From positions 1 through 15,560 of the forward strand of contig CAMCJW010000035.1 of assembly GCA_945875195.1 (NCBI GenBank): a stretch of 15,560 nt of DNA, written 5' to 3'. The notes beneath the pieces were generated by a model. The model was not told where the DNA came from and did not search any database. It worked only from the letters and a program-made list of their open reading frames with translations. Numbering within the stretch: the first letter of the stretch is position 1; every line of letters starts with the position of its first letter. The stretch is from Chitinophaga pinensis (GTDB lineage: Bacteria; Bacteroidota; Bacteroidia; UKL13-3). Shown here one piece after another: positions 1 to 6,045 of the stretch. A program made the translations under genes and the position numbers.

Positions 1-150
1 GATTGCAAAGGCACGCCAATCTTAGGTTGTGATGTTTGGGAACATGCCTATTACTTGCATTACCAAAACCGCAGACCTGATTACATGGCCGCTTTCTGGA
101 ATGTAATCAACTGGGACGAAGTAACCCGCCGCTACGAAGCTGCTCTTTAA
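1..150 (+). CDS. Superoxide dismutase [Fe/Mn], C-terminal fragment
   Basis: The window opens inside this gene: frame 1 is open from base 1 to a TAA at 148-150, giving the last 49 residues. The stretch DVWEHAYYLHYQNRRPDY is the signature of the iron/manganese superoxide dismutase family, which converts superoxide to oxygen and hydrogen peroxide. The Asp and His of DVWEH (visible residues 11 and 15) are two of the four metal ligands; the other two would lie upstream, outside the window. The ending WNVINWDEVTRRYEAAL is also typical. Whether iron or manganese is used cannot be told from this part. The next gene on the same strand starts 239 bases later across a repeat-bearing spacer, so co-transcription is doubtful. 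Confidence 0.95.
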   Translation, partial: DCKGTPILGCDVWEHAYYLHYQNRRPDYMAAFWNVINWDEVTRRYEAAL

Positions 151-162
151 TAGTTAGGTTTT

Positions 163-260
163 TACCACAAAGTAACAAAGTAACGATTTTTTTATTTTTT
201 ACGATTGCATTAATTTGTTAATTGTTGCTACCATAAAGTAACAAAGTAACGATTTTTTTA
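163..260 (+). repeat. Duplicated 32-bp AT-rich repeat with internal AAAGTAAC units
   Basis: Two copies, at 163-194 and 229-260, differ at one base (TACCACAAAG versus TACCATAAAG). Each contains two tandem AAAGTAAC-type octamers followed by GATTTTTTTA. They lie between the superoxide dismutase stop and the prolyl oligopeptidase start. No reading frame uses them. A degenerate inverted copy lies at 331-354, so transcripts of the spacer could fold back. Nothing else is evident in 151-388. Confidence 0.8.
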
Positions 261-330
261 TCCTTTTGATTAAAAAAAAATAATTGGTTTTGCTTTATTG
301 CTTTTTAATTATTTTTTATTTAAAATAATT

Positions 331-354
331 GTTGCTTTGTTACTCTTTGTAGTG
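331..354 (-). repeat. Degenerate inverted copy of the AAAGTAAC repeat
   Basis: On the minus strand this reads ACAAAGAGTAACAAAGCAAC. This is the ACAAAGTAACAAAGTAAC core of the two upstream copies, with a 2-base insertion and one substitution. It can pair with either upstream copy and lies 35 bases before the prolyl oligopeptidase start. Confidence 0.6.
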
Positions 355-388
355 ATAAATATCCTATTTTTATGCAAAATTTTAATGC

Positions 389-1057
389 ATGAAAAGTAAA
401 TTGTTTCTTCTTTCATTGATAGCCATTGGGGCTTGCTCAACTAATATGTCGGATAAAAAATTAAGCTTATTGAGCACTATTGTTGCGCATAAAGATTCGG
501 TTCAAGATAATTATTTTGGAACCATTGTTGCAGATCCATATCGTTGGTTAGAAAACGATACTGCAGCTGAAGTGGTAAGCTGGGTAGCCGAACAAAATAA
601 GGCCACAGCACATTATTTGGATCAAATAGAAATTAGAAAAGACATCCGCAAACGCCTCACCGAAATTTGGAATTACGCCAAATATAGTACTCCTTATAAA
701 GAAGGTGATTACTACTATTTCAATAAGAATGATGGCTTACAAAATCAAAGTGTTTTGTACAGAACCAAAGATTTATTTAAGCCCAATGAAGCAGAATTAT
801 TCTTAGACCCAAATAAACTTTCTGACGATGGAACAGTTTCATTGGCAAGCTTAAGTTTTAGCAGAGACCACAAATTTGTTGCCATTGGAATTGCAAAATC
901 TGGCAGTGATTGGAACGAAATTTTTGTGATGGATGTCGCTACTAAAACCAAAACAAACGACAAGTTAGAATGGGTTAAATTTAGCGGTGCAAGTTGGCAA
1001 GGCAATGGCTTTTACTACAGCCGCTATGATGAACCAGCCATAGGCAAAAGAGCATAA
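389..1057 (+). CDS. Prolyl oligopeptidase family (S9A) lipoprotein, truncated after the N-terminal third
   Basis: The 222-residue product starts with a lipoprotein signal peptide (MKSKLFLLSLIAIGAC, lipobox Cys16). It then matches the beginning of family S9A prolyl oligopeptidases: DPYRWLEND and W-x-x-EQN-x-x-T-x-x-YL near residues 49-80, YSTPYKEGDYYYF near 100, and WQGNGFYYSRYDEP near 203-216. These belong to the N-terminal segment and the first propeller blades. Family members are about 700 residues and carry the Ser-Asp-His triad in a C-terminal hydrolase domain, which is absent here, so this product cannot be an active peptidase. The frame ends at TAA 1055-1057. Dropping one A near 1056 would give KRAYSA, a plausible continuation, but homology is lost within a few codons. 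From there the DNA reads as the minus-strand gene's 3' part. This is either a real deletion/inversion scar or an assembly join. Confidence 0.85.
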   Translation: MKSKLFLLSLIAIGACSTNMSDKKLSLLSTIVAHKDSVQDNYFGTIVADPYRWLENDTAAEVVSWVAEQNKATAHYLDQIEIRKDIRKRLTEIWNYAKYSTPYKEGDYYYFNKNDGLQNQSVLYRTKDLFKPNEAELFLDPNKLSDDGTVSLASLSFSRDHKFVAIGIAKSGSDWNEIFVMDVATKTKTNDKLEWVKFSGASWQGNGFYYSRYDEPAIGKRA

Positions 1058-1432
1058 TTCAGCATTGGTTTCTAAAACAGCAGACGCATTAATTGAAAGT
1101 GGGTTAATAATGGTATCACTTTCGAGGTTATCCTTTTGCACGTGCATATGCAACAATCCTTGGGTACTATCAACATTTATTAAAATCAGGCTATACCTTC
1201 CCTGAGAATTTCTTGATGCTGTTTTTTGAAGCCCACCTGATAAATTACACTTTCTTGGAAAAAGCGCCGTTGATACATTAAAGCTTTGATCAGAGGTTAC
1301 TTTGGTTAGGTGTGAAATATGCTTTCCCCATTTAACTGTTTCCTTTGGAGTTAAATTTACATCAACGCTTCCATGTTTATATGAATCATATAATACTAAA
1401 ACTAGTTGTACTTGGAACAGAACTAGATACTA
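1055..1432 (-). pseudogene. Out-of-frame C-terminal remainder of the heparinase-like gene
   Basis: On the minus strand, one frame away from the 741-residue gene, the frame is open from a TAG at 1430-1432 down past 1055. It reads a protein-like sequence with no usable start of its own: LVLYDSYKHGSVDVNL, then FNVSTALFPRKCNL, then QGRYSLILINVDSTQG. It has the alternating hydrophobic pattern of beta strands. The part resembling the late beta sandwich of heparinase II/III-type lyases (a TALFP-like strand) would follow directly after the upstream gene's WTY segment. I infer that it is the continuation of that gene after a one-base frameshift. It has no natural end: below about 1055 the frame runs into antisense of the peptidase gene and stops at 965. 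Confidence 0.6.
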
Positions 1433-3611
1433 TTGCTCTTAATCCATAATGATTTTGCAAGTCATTAGGGTTCGGGTTCATCATGCATGGATAAGTCCAT
1501 TCTATAAAGCCACCATTATTCCAATTATATGAATTGTTGTCGCCATTACCATGCACACTAAATGTAAATTTTGGTTTATCAGTAAGTATAGAATGATTAT
1601 TTAATTCAACCTTGTCCATTATTACATAATAATATCCAATATCGCTGCCATCATTTCTATAGGTAAGGTAAGTGCGTGTCCAGTAATTCTTTTTCGAATC
1701 GTCAGAACAATCACTCAAACATTCCAACTCCTTTTTGAACCCATAAACACCATAATCGCCATTGTCATAAAATCTTAACTCCTCCGTATTTTGGCTTAAA
1801 TCTTTCCAGCTATAGTTTCCACCTACATCAAGTGCATTATGATGTTCACGCTTTTTTATTTGGTCCCTGAAATTATCATTGTTTCTCATCAAATCCCAAA
1901 AATTTCCATCATCATAATAGGGTGGATCAAAACAAAGTAAATCTTTATCGGCTACTATAATAAAAGAGCCTTGGTCCTCCTCCTGCTCATGATAGCCTCC
2001 ATTATCCGAAATGTCATTTTCATTAGAAATTGCCATGTAATGGTTACCTATATCAATTCCTTTTCTTGACCTGAATACAGCATCACCAGATGCCATATTT
2101 ACAGATAGTTTGTATTCGTGTGTTAAATCAGGTGGCTGAAGCGCACATATATAATCTTCCCGAAGACTGAAATTTGGACTTTCCATATCTACATCCAAAA
2201 AATCGATAAAGTTAAGTTGAGTTCCTGCAGATTTTCTAAGTATTGCAAAGTTAGGGTTAAACATATTTTCATGCTTTGTATCATCTAAGGTTGGCATCCA
2301 TCCATCTGGTTGAATAAGGTTATTGTACCAAGTATAAAGATTATGGTAATCTTTATCATACCAGTAATTTCTAACATAATTTCTTGAAAAAGCAATGGCA
2401 TGAGCAGAATAACCATTTGTTTCATCTTTTTTCGAAAAATTATATCGTGCTAATGTCATTGGAAGAATCGCATTAAATCCGTATTGAAAATATCCTGGCC
2501 CTTCAGCGTAACCATAAAGATTACCTTCACTTGTTTGTTTTTTATTCCCCTTCCAAAGCGTTTTATGTATATATGAATAACCAGATTCTGCCCACCTATT
2601 TGGCCTAGATTCTACATTGAACCATCGCACACCGAAATCGTTAAACTCTATAGCCGAGCAAATCATGCTAGAACTAATAATAAGAGAATAATTATTTTGA
2701 GCAAACAAATACACACCATTAGCAGCCCTAGTATGGATTGGAACCACAAATTTATCAATAATTCTTAGTGAATACTCTTCTAACTTATCTTCAATTTCAC
2801 TCGAATAGGCTAAATCATTATCTAGTTTATATCCCCAACGAATTAAATCCATCGCTTGAACAATATTGATTAATTCCTTAGATCTGTAAACCAATTTTTC
2901 CCAATTACCAAGTGCTCCCAAAAAACTTGCAACATTGCCTGCAATAGGTATCCAAGTTAAATTATCCCAAAAATTATCAAGGCCTTTTGCCCTAACGTAT
3001 TTAAAGTAATTTAATACCTTATCTCTATATTCATTTCTTTCACCAATTGTAAAAGTTGTATCATTAGCTTTTAATCCAATTAAATATACAAATGCAGCAG
3101 CCTTAGCTCTGGAAGCTCCAACACAAAATCCATCTTTTTCATCACCACAAATTTCTAAGTCCAAATTTGCTTGAATAAGAATTTGATCATATATATCATC
3201 AAATTTTTGATTCATTTTGATTATATCTCTTACATCTTCTAATTTTTTATTTAATTTCTCATATTCATCTAGTTGCCCATTTGTATATCTATCAAACAAA
3301 AAATAGGGGCCAGTTTCATTCATTTCGTTTTCTCTATACCTACCGTGCTTTCTTTTTTTATTGCCCCAACTTGATATATTTGGCCATGATGCAGTGTTTA
3401 ATTTTCCTGCATTTATAAGAGGATTTTCTAAACCTTTTTCATTTTGAGGTAGATTTGGCAAATTAAACAATGAATAAATTCCTTCAAAAGTTGAATCAAT
3501 TCCATAAATGCTAAGCGAATCATTTAAATTAATGCTTTTACTACTTGCATTCAATTCAATTACTAGAAAAATAGCAAAAAATATTGCTTTATAAAAAAGT
3601 TTGCTCTTCAT
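1386..3611 (-). CDS. Heparinase II/III-like exported protein (putative polysaccharide lyase), frameshifted near the 3' end
   Basis: A 741-residue protein with an N-terminal signal peptide (MKSKLFYKAIFFAIFLVIEL). Residues about 100-450 are helical with Trp/Tyr-rich segments, as in an alpha/alpha toroid, and include YAEGPGYFQY at 368-377. From about 500 on it turns beta-rich. HEQEEDQGSF (541-550), followed by a D-P-P-YY segment and HHNALDVGG (590-598), resembles the H-x-H-x-D-x-x-S-F and HN-x-(V/L)-x-V-x-G core of heparinase II/III-type lyases, enzymes that cleave uronic-acid polysaccharides by beta-elimination. The second His of the family core is replaced by acidic or Gln residues, so activity is uncertain. 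The stop at 1386-1388 is premature: another frame carries the likely continuation. The start codon lies 9 bases after the upstream lipoprotein gene, so the two form an operon. The lyase assignment is inferred from motifs only; substrate unknown. Confidence 0.55.
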   Translation of the reverse strand: MKSKLFYKAIFFAIFLVIELNASSKSINLNDSLSIYGIDSTFEGIYSLFNLPNLPQNEKGLENPLINAGKLNTASWPNISSWGNKKRKHGRYRENEMNETGPYFLFDRYTNGQLDEYEKLNKKLEDVRDIIKMNQKFDDIYDQILIQANLDLEICGDEKDGFCVGASRAKAAAFVYLIGLKANDTTFTIGERNEYRDKVLNYFKYVRAKGLDNFWDNLTWIPIAGNVASFLGALGNWEKLVYRSKELINIVQAMDLIRWGYKLDNDLAYSSEIEDKLEEYSLRIIDKFVVPIHTRAANGVYLFAQNNYSLIISSSMICSAIEFNDFGVRWFNVESRPNRWAESGYSYIHKTLWKGNKKQTSEGNLYGYAEGPGYFQYGFNAILPMTLARYNFSKKDETNGYSAHAIAFSRNYVRNYWYDKDYHNLYTWYNNLIQPDGWMPTLDDTKHENMFNPNFAILRKSAGTQLNFIDFLDVDMESPNFSLREDYICALQPPDLTHEYKLSVNMASGDAVFRSRKGIDIGNHYMAISNENDISDNGGYHEQEEDQGSFIIVADKDLLCFDPPYYDDGNFWDLMRNNDNFRDQIKKREHHNALDVGGNYSWKDLSQNTEELRFYDNGDYGVYGFKKELECLSDCSDDSKKNYWTRTYLTYRNDGSDIGYYYVIMDKVELNNHSILTDKPKFTFSVHGNGDNNSYNWNNGGFIEWTYPCMMNPNPNDLQNHYGLRAIVSSSVPSTTSFSII

Positions 3612-3620
3612 TCTTATTTG

Positions 3621-4211
3621 CTATTTTATGTTTAATAATTCATAAATGTCACCCAATGAAAATTTTACTAGGCTGTTTGGATATTTTATCATTACGGTAT
3701 CGCTTCCAAATCTTGATAAAACATAGGTTACACTGTCATATAATTTGCCGTTTATTGGTTTGTTGTAAAATGGTTGGTAAGGGTATAAATCAAAACTATT
3801 ATGTGAAGTTGTAAAAAATGGTCCATTTTTATAACTTACATATACATCACTGCGAGGTTTATTTTGGTAAATATTTCTGTCATAAGCAATCTCAAAAAAA
3901 TCTCCATTTTCTGATGCATATAATTTAGCCTTTATATATTCTGTTTTATAAGACCCGCACAAACCATCATCTTCATCAGATACAACCACCGTCTCATAAC
4001 CATGATCATAATTTGTGCAGGTAAATGCTACCGTATCAAATCCATTCTTTAAGAAATACACAGTGGAATCTTTTTGGTAGGGTATAACCCATGGTACATA
4101 ATTAACGTCAAGAAAATTTTCCTGAATGATTTTTGAATCATCACATTTTTTGTTACATCCAATTAATAGGAACAACCAAATTAATGTTGTATAGGTAATT
4201 GTATTTTTCAT
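3621..4211 (-). CDS. Small lipoprotein of unknown function
   Basis: A 196-residue protein starting MKNTITYTTLIWLFLLIGC, a clear lipoprotein signal with lipobox L-I-G-C, so it should be anchored in the envelope. The mature part is beta-rich with many Tyr and Asp residues and three further cysteines (KKC near the start, then FTC and GLCG in the middle), giving possible disulfides. I do not recognise a family. An upstream ATG at 4221-4223 would add four residues (MFKP). I prefer 4211 because the promoter at 4233-4262 would start transcription only a few bases before 4223. The gene ends 9 bases before the heparinase-like gene and is very probably co-transcribed with it. A role connected with that protein at the cell surface is therefore possible. 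Confidence 0.8.
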   Translation of the reverse strand: MKNTITYTTLIWLFLLIGCNKKCDDSKIIQENFLDVNYVPWVIPYQKDSTVYFLKNGFDTVAFTCTNYDHGYETVVVSDEDDGLCGSYKTEYIKAKLYASENGDFFEIAYDRNIYQNKPRSDVYVSYKNGPFFTTSHNSFDLYPYQPFYNKPINGKLYDSVTYVLSRFGSDTVMIKYPNSLVKFSLGDIYELLNIK

Positions 4212-4232
4212 GGGCTTAAACATTAGCTAAAT

Positions 4233-4262
4233 CAAATTTATAAAAGAATTTGAATTATGCAA
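4233..4262 (-). promoter_or_regulatory. Bacteroidota-type promoter for the lipoprotein/heparinase-like operon
   Basis: On the minus strand, TTG (4262-4260) is followed after 19 bases by TAAATTTG (4240-4233). This fits the TTG-N(19-21)-TAnnTTTG consensus of Bacteroidota housekeeping promoters. Transcription should begin near 4226-4229, leaving a leader of about 15 bases before ATG 4211. Confidence 0.65.
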
Positions 4263-4577
4263 ATTAAATAATTATTATAGGGCTATTGAAAAGCGATTAT
4301 CGCAAATTGATTGAATATTTTTGAAATTATGTATTCATATTTTTACTTCAAATTCATTTACAATTAGCTGCTTATGGTTTTGTTTTTGAACACCTTTTCT
4401 GCACCTATTTTTAATCTTTTAAAATTATAGCTTGTTTGCTTTTGATGCATTGGAATGTCCAAGGATTATTTATTTGATTTTATTTTTGAGGTTCATTCAA
4501 TGGAGGAGCTTGTAGAAGCCTATTTCAATGGAATTGAAAGATAAGCCAATAATCAAAATTTCTGCTCACCCGAATCT

Positions 4578-4622
4578 CGCTTCGACAGGCTCAGCGACCG
4601 CGCTTCGACAGGCTCAGCGACC
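4578..4622 (+). repeat. Two-unit REP-like tandem repeat, 23-bp period
   Basis: The 22-mer CGCTTCGACAGGCTCAGCGACC occurs at 4578-4599 and again, perfectly, at 4601-4622, so as not to be chance. Each unit is an imperfect palindrome with CGCT/AGCG arms. The core TTCGACAGGCTCAG resembles REP-type palindromes (CTGAGCCTGTCGAAG on the other strand) seen dispersed in many bacterial genomes. Its GC content contrasts with the AT-rich surroundings. Two units without regular unique spacers do not make a CRISPR. Confidence 0.75.
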
Positions 4623-4701
4623 ACGCTACTAAAGAGTGACATTCCATTCAATGGAAGATTATTGTATTTTGGTAATCTAGTTTAAAGTAAAATCAAATAA
4701 T

Positions 4702-4720
4702 AGCCTAATGCCTTTAGGCT
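4702..4720 (-). terminator. Hairpin downstream of the DUF4421 gene, possible weak terminator
   Basis: AGCCTAA (4702-4708) pairs with TTAGGCT (4714-4720) around a 5-base loop. In the minus-strand direction the stem is followed by ATTATTTGATTTT, a broken T-rich tail. The site lies 88 bases after the DUF4421 stop codon. With an imperfect T run and a 7-bp stem, its efficiency is uncertain. Confidence 0.4.
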
Positions 4721-4750
4721 CGGGACAAATGATTGAATAAAATTCTTTTC

Positions 4751-4764
4751 AGGCCTTAAGGCCT
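4751..4764. other. Perfect 14-bp palindrome
   Basis: AGGCCTTAAGGCCT is its own reverse complement. It lies 44 bases past the end of the DUF4421 gene. As RNA it could form a 5-bp stem with a TTAA loop. Reading left to right, it is preceded by TTTTC. The resulting 12-mer TTTTCAGGCCTT (4746-4757) recurs in the nusA-infB spacer at 9339-9350. Confidence 0.6.
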
Positions 4765-4807
4765 TTTCTTCATTTTTATAGCTATTTTTCTTGAAAGGGA
4801 TATAAAC

Positions 4808-5902
4808 CTATAAAAGCTTTATTCTTTTCAAAACCCTATTCACCTTTTCATTCTTGGTTTTGGGAGGATTTAGGCGGTAGCCAATGTATAGCCGACCGAA
4901 GGAGTTAGCGATAGAAAAGGGCTCATCTGCATTAACCACATTTAAATTGGTGTAGGCTTTAAATACTGAACCTATATACCAATCGTTACCATTATACCCA
5001 AAACCAAAGCGGAACTCCGATTGGAACCCTAATAATTTACTGGCTTGAGCTGTGCCTAAATTTTCAACGGTAACTTGTCCCCATTGGCGAGAAAGACCCG
5101 GGATAATAGCTGTGGTAATAAACAATTTTTTCTTTTTACCCATTGGTAATGTTCCCATAAACCCAAGGTTTATACCAAAACTATTCAAGGCAAAATAGGT
5201 ATTATTGGAGCGCGGAAAAGTATCGATGCCTGTAGTTGGAATGATACTTGAATCTGCGTAGAAAGAATTGAAAATATAACTCAGTCCGCCAACCATTGTA
5301 CCTGCCCTTTTATTTTGCCTTTCTAATTGCCATAGAGAAGCATTGTTTGAAAAATGTTTGTTGTTGAATACATAATTCAAATTGGCATAATAAGTAAATG
5401 TTTCAATATCTGGTCGAGTGTAATATTTGTTATTTATTTTGGTATAATCCTTTAGCCAGCTATCAGAGTTTTCTAAATAATAACCCTTGCTAAACTCATA
5501 AAAATTTCGGAATGCCAATCGTCGTCCAGTAATTCCAAAACCGAAGCCAGCATTTTGAACCTCCCCATACTGGGGATCTGGCGTGTACCAGGGCATTTGA
5601 CGGGTGAATTCAAAGGTTAGCCATTTATAATCAATACCTACACCCCAGGTATTGATTTTGTTTGTTTTATAATCGAGGCTATACGACTTCTTTTGTGTGT
5701 TAAAAGCAGCAACCATTGAATTGGTTTTTGTTTCGTTTACAATGGTTACAATAAAATTATCTCTGAAACTAATTACATAACCAGAATCATAACCAAAAGC
5801 TTTACCATCTATTGCTTGTCCTTTGCCATGTTGAGCCACTGCCTGGTTAAATGAATTACCAAACAAAATTAAAATAAAAAGAAAAGTGGATGTTGCGCGC
5901 AT
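4808..5902 (-). CDS. DUF4421-family outer-membrane protein
   Basis: A 364-residue protein with a signal peptide (MRATSTFLFILILFGNSFNQAVAQ, cleavage after AVA). The mature region alternates hydrophobic and polar residues and is rich in aromatic and Gly residues. Segments such as YGEVQNAGFGFGITGRRLAF, FEFSKGYYLEN and FGRLYIGYRL fit an outer-membrane beta barrel. The opening after the signal, DSGYVISFRDNFIVTIV, and the following WGVGIDYKWLTFEF resemble the DUF4421 family, which is common in Bacteroidota and has no assigned biochemical role. A basic tail (KTKNEKVNRVLKRIKLL) ends the chain. It is transcribed away from the coiled-coil protein gene at 6046 and shares a 143-base intergenic region with it. 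The family call rests on memory of family style, not a search. Confidence 0.65.
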   Translation of the reverse strand: MRATSTFLFILILFGNSFNQAVAQHGKGQAIDGKAFGYDSGYVISFRDNFIVTIVNETKTNSMVAAFNTQKKSYSLDYKTNKINTWGVGIDYKWLTFEFTRQMPWYTPDPQYGEVQNAGFGFGITGRRLAFRNFYEFSKGYYLENSDSWLKDYTKINNKYYTRPDIETFTYYANLNYVFNNKHFSNNASLWQLERQNKRAGTMVGGLSYIFNSFYADSSIIPTTGIDTFPRSNNTYFALNSFGINLGFMGTLPMGKKKKLFITTAIIPGLSRQWGQVTVENLGTAQASKLLGFQSEFRFGFGYNGNDWYIGSVFKAYTNLNVVNADEPFSIANSFGRLYIGYRLNPPKTKNEKVNRVLKRIKLL

Positions 5903-5912
5903 GTTTGTGGGC

Positions 5913-5941
5913 CAAAAATAAGAATAATTAGCATTCTACAA
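5913..5941 (-). promoter_or_regulatory. Candidate promoter for the DUF4421 gene
   Basis: On the minus strand, TTG (5941-5939) and TATTTTTG (5920-5913) are separated by 18 bases, close to the Bacteroidota consensus. The ATG at 5902 is only 10 bases beyond the -7 element, so the transcript would have an extremely short leader or none. A small hairpin, CTAC-AAAAA-GTAG (5936-5948), overlaps the -33 element. Confidence 0.45.
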
Positions 5942-5998
5942 AAAGTAGGGGGCTGCAATACTAAATTATTAATTTATTCTTAATTTATTAATCATAGG

Positions 5999-6027
5999 TT
6001 CAAACCGAAAATATAACAATACTTTTG
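5999..6027 (+). promoter_or_regulatory. Candidate promoter for the coiled-coil protein gene
   Basis: TACTTTTG (6020-6027) matches the TAnnTTTG -7 element. The -33 position holds TTC (5999-6001) rather than TTG, at 18-base spacing. Transcription from it would begin near 6032-6035. This supports ATG 6046 as the start and rules against the in-frame TTG at 6025, which lies inside the element. Confidence 0.5.
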
Positions 6028-6045
6028 AGCCCAAAATTTAACAAC

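Larger units (their letters stand above)
4263..4807. other. Gene-free region with REP-like tandem and palindromes
   Basis: About 545 AT-rich bases show no convincing reading frame. The contents I can support are a two-unit GC-rich tandem (4578-4622), an 11-base direct repeat CATTCAATGGA at 4494-4504 and 4645-4655 on either side of that tandem, and two palindromes (4702-4720, 4751-4764). The palindromes lie downstream of the DUF4421 gene that ends at 4808. They may terminate or stabilise its transcript. No RNA gene was recognised. Confidence 0.6.

Noticed and set aside
965..1156. Independent 63-residue minus-strand gene
   Set aside because: It is the tail of the out-of-frame heparinase-like remainder running into antisense of the peptidase gene, not a separate protein.
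3584..3814. Plus-strand 76-residue reading frame
   Set aside because: It is antisense to the lipoprotein and heparinase-like starts, with no promoter or protein-like composition.
4578..4622. Two short GC-rich repeats as a mini-CRISPR
   Set aside because: Only two units separated by one base, no spacers and no cas genes; the units are REP-like palindromes.
6025..6045. TTG start for the coiled-coil protein
   Set aside because: It overlaps the TAnnTTTG element, and ATG 6046 starts a clean signal peptide.
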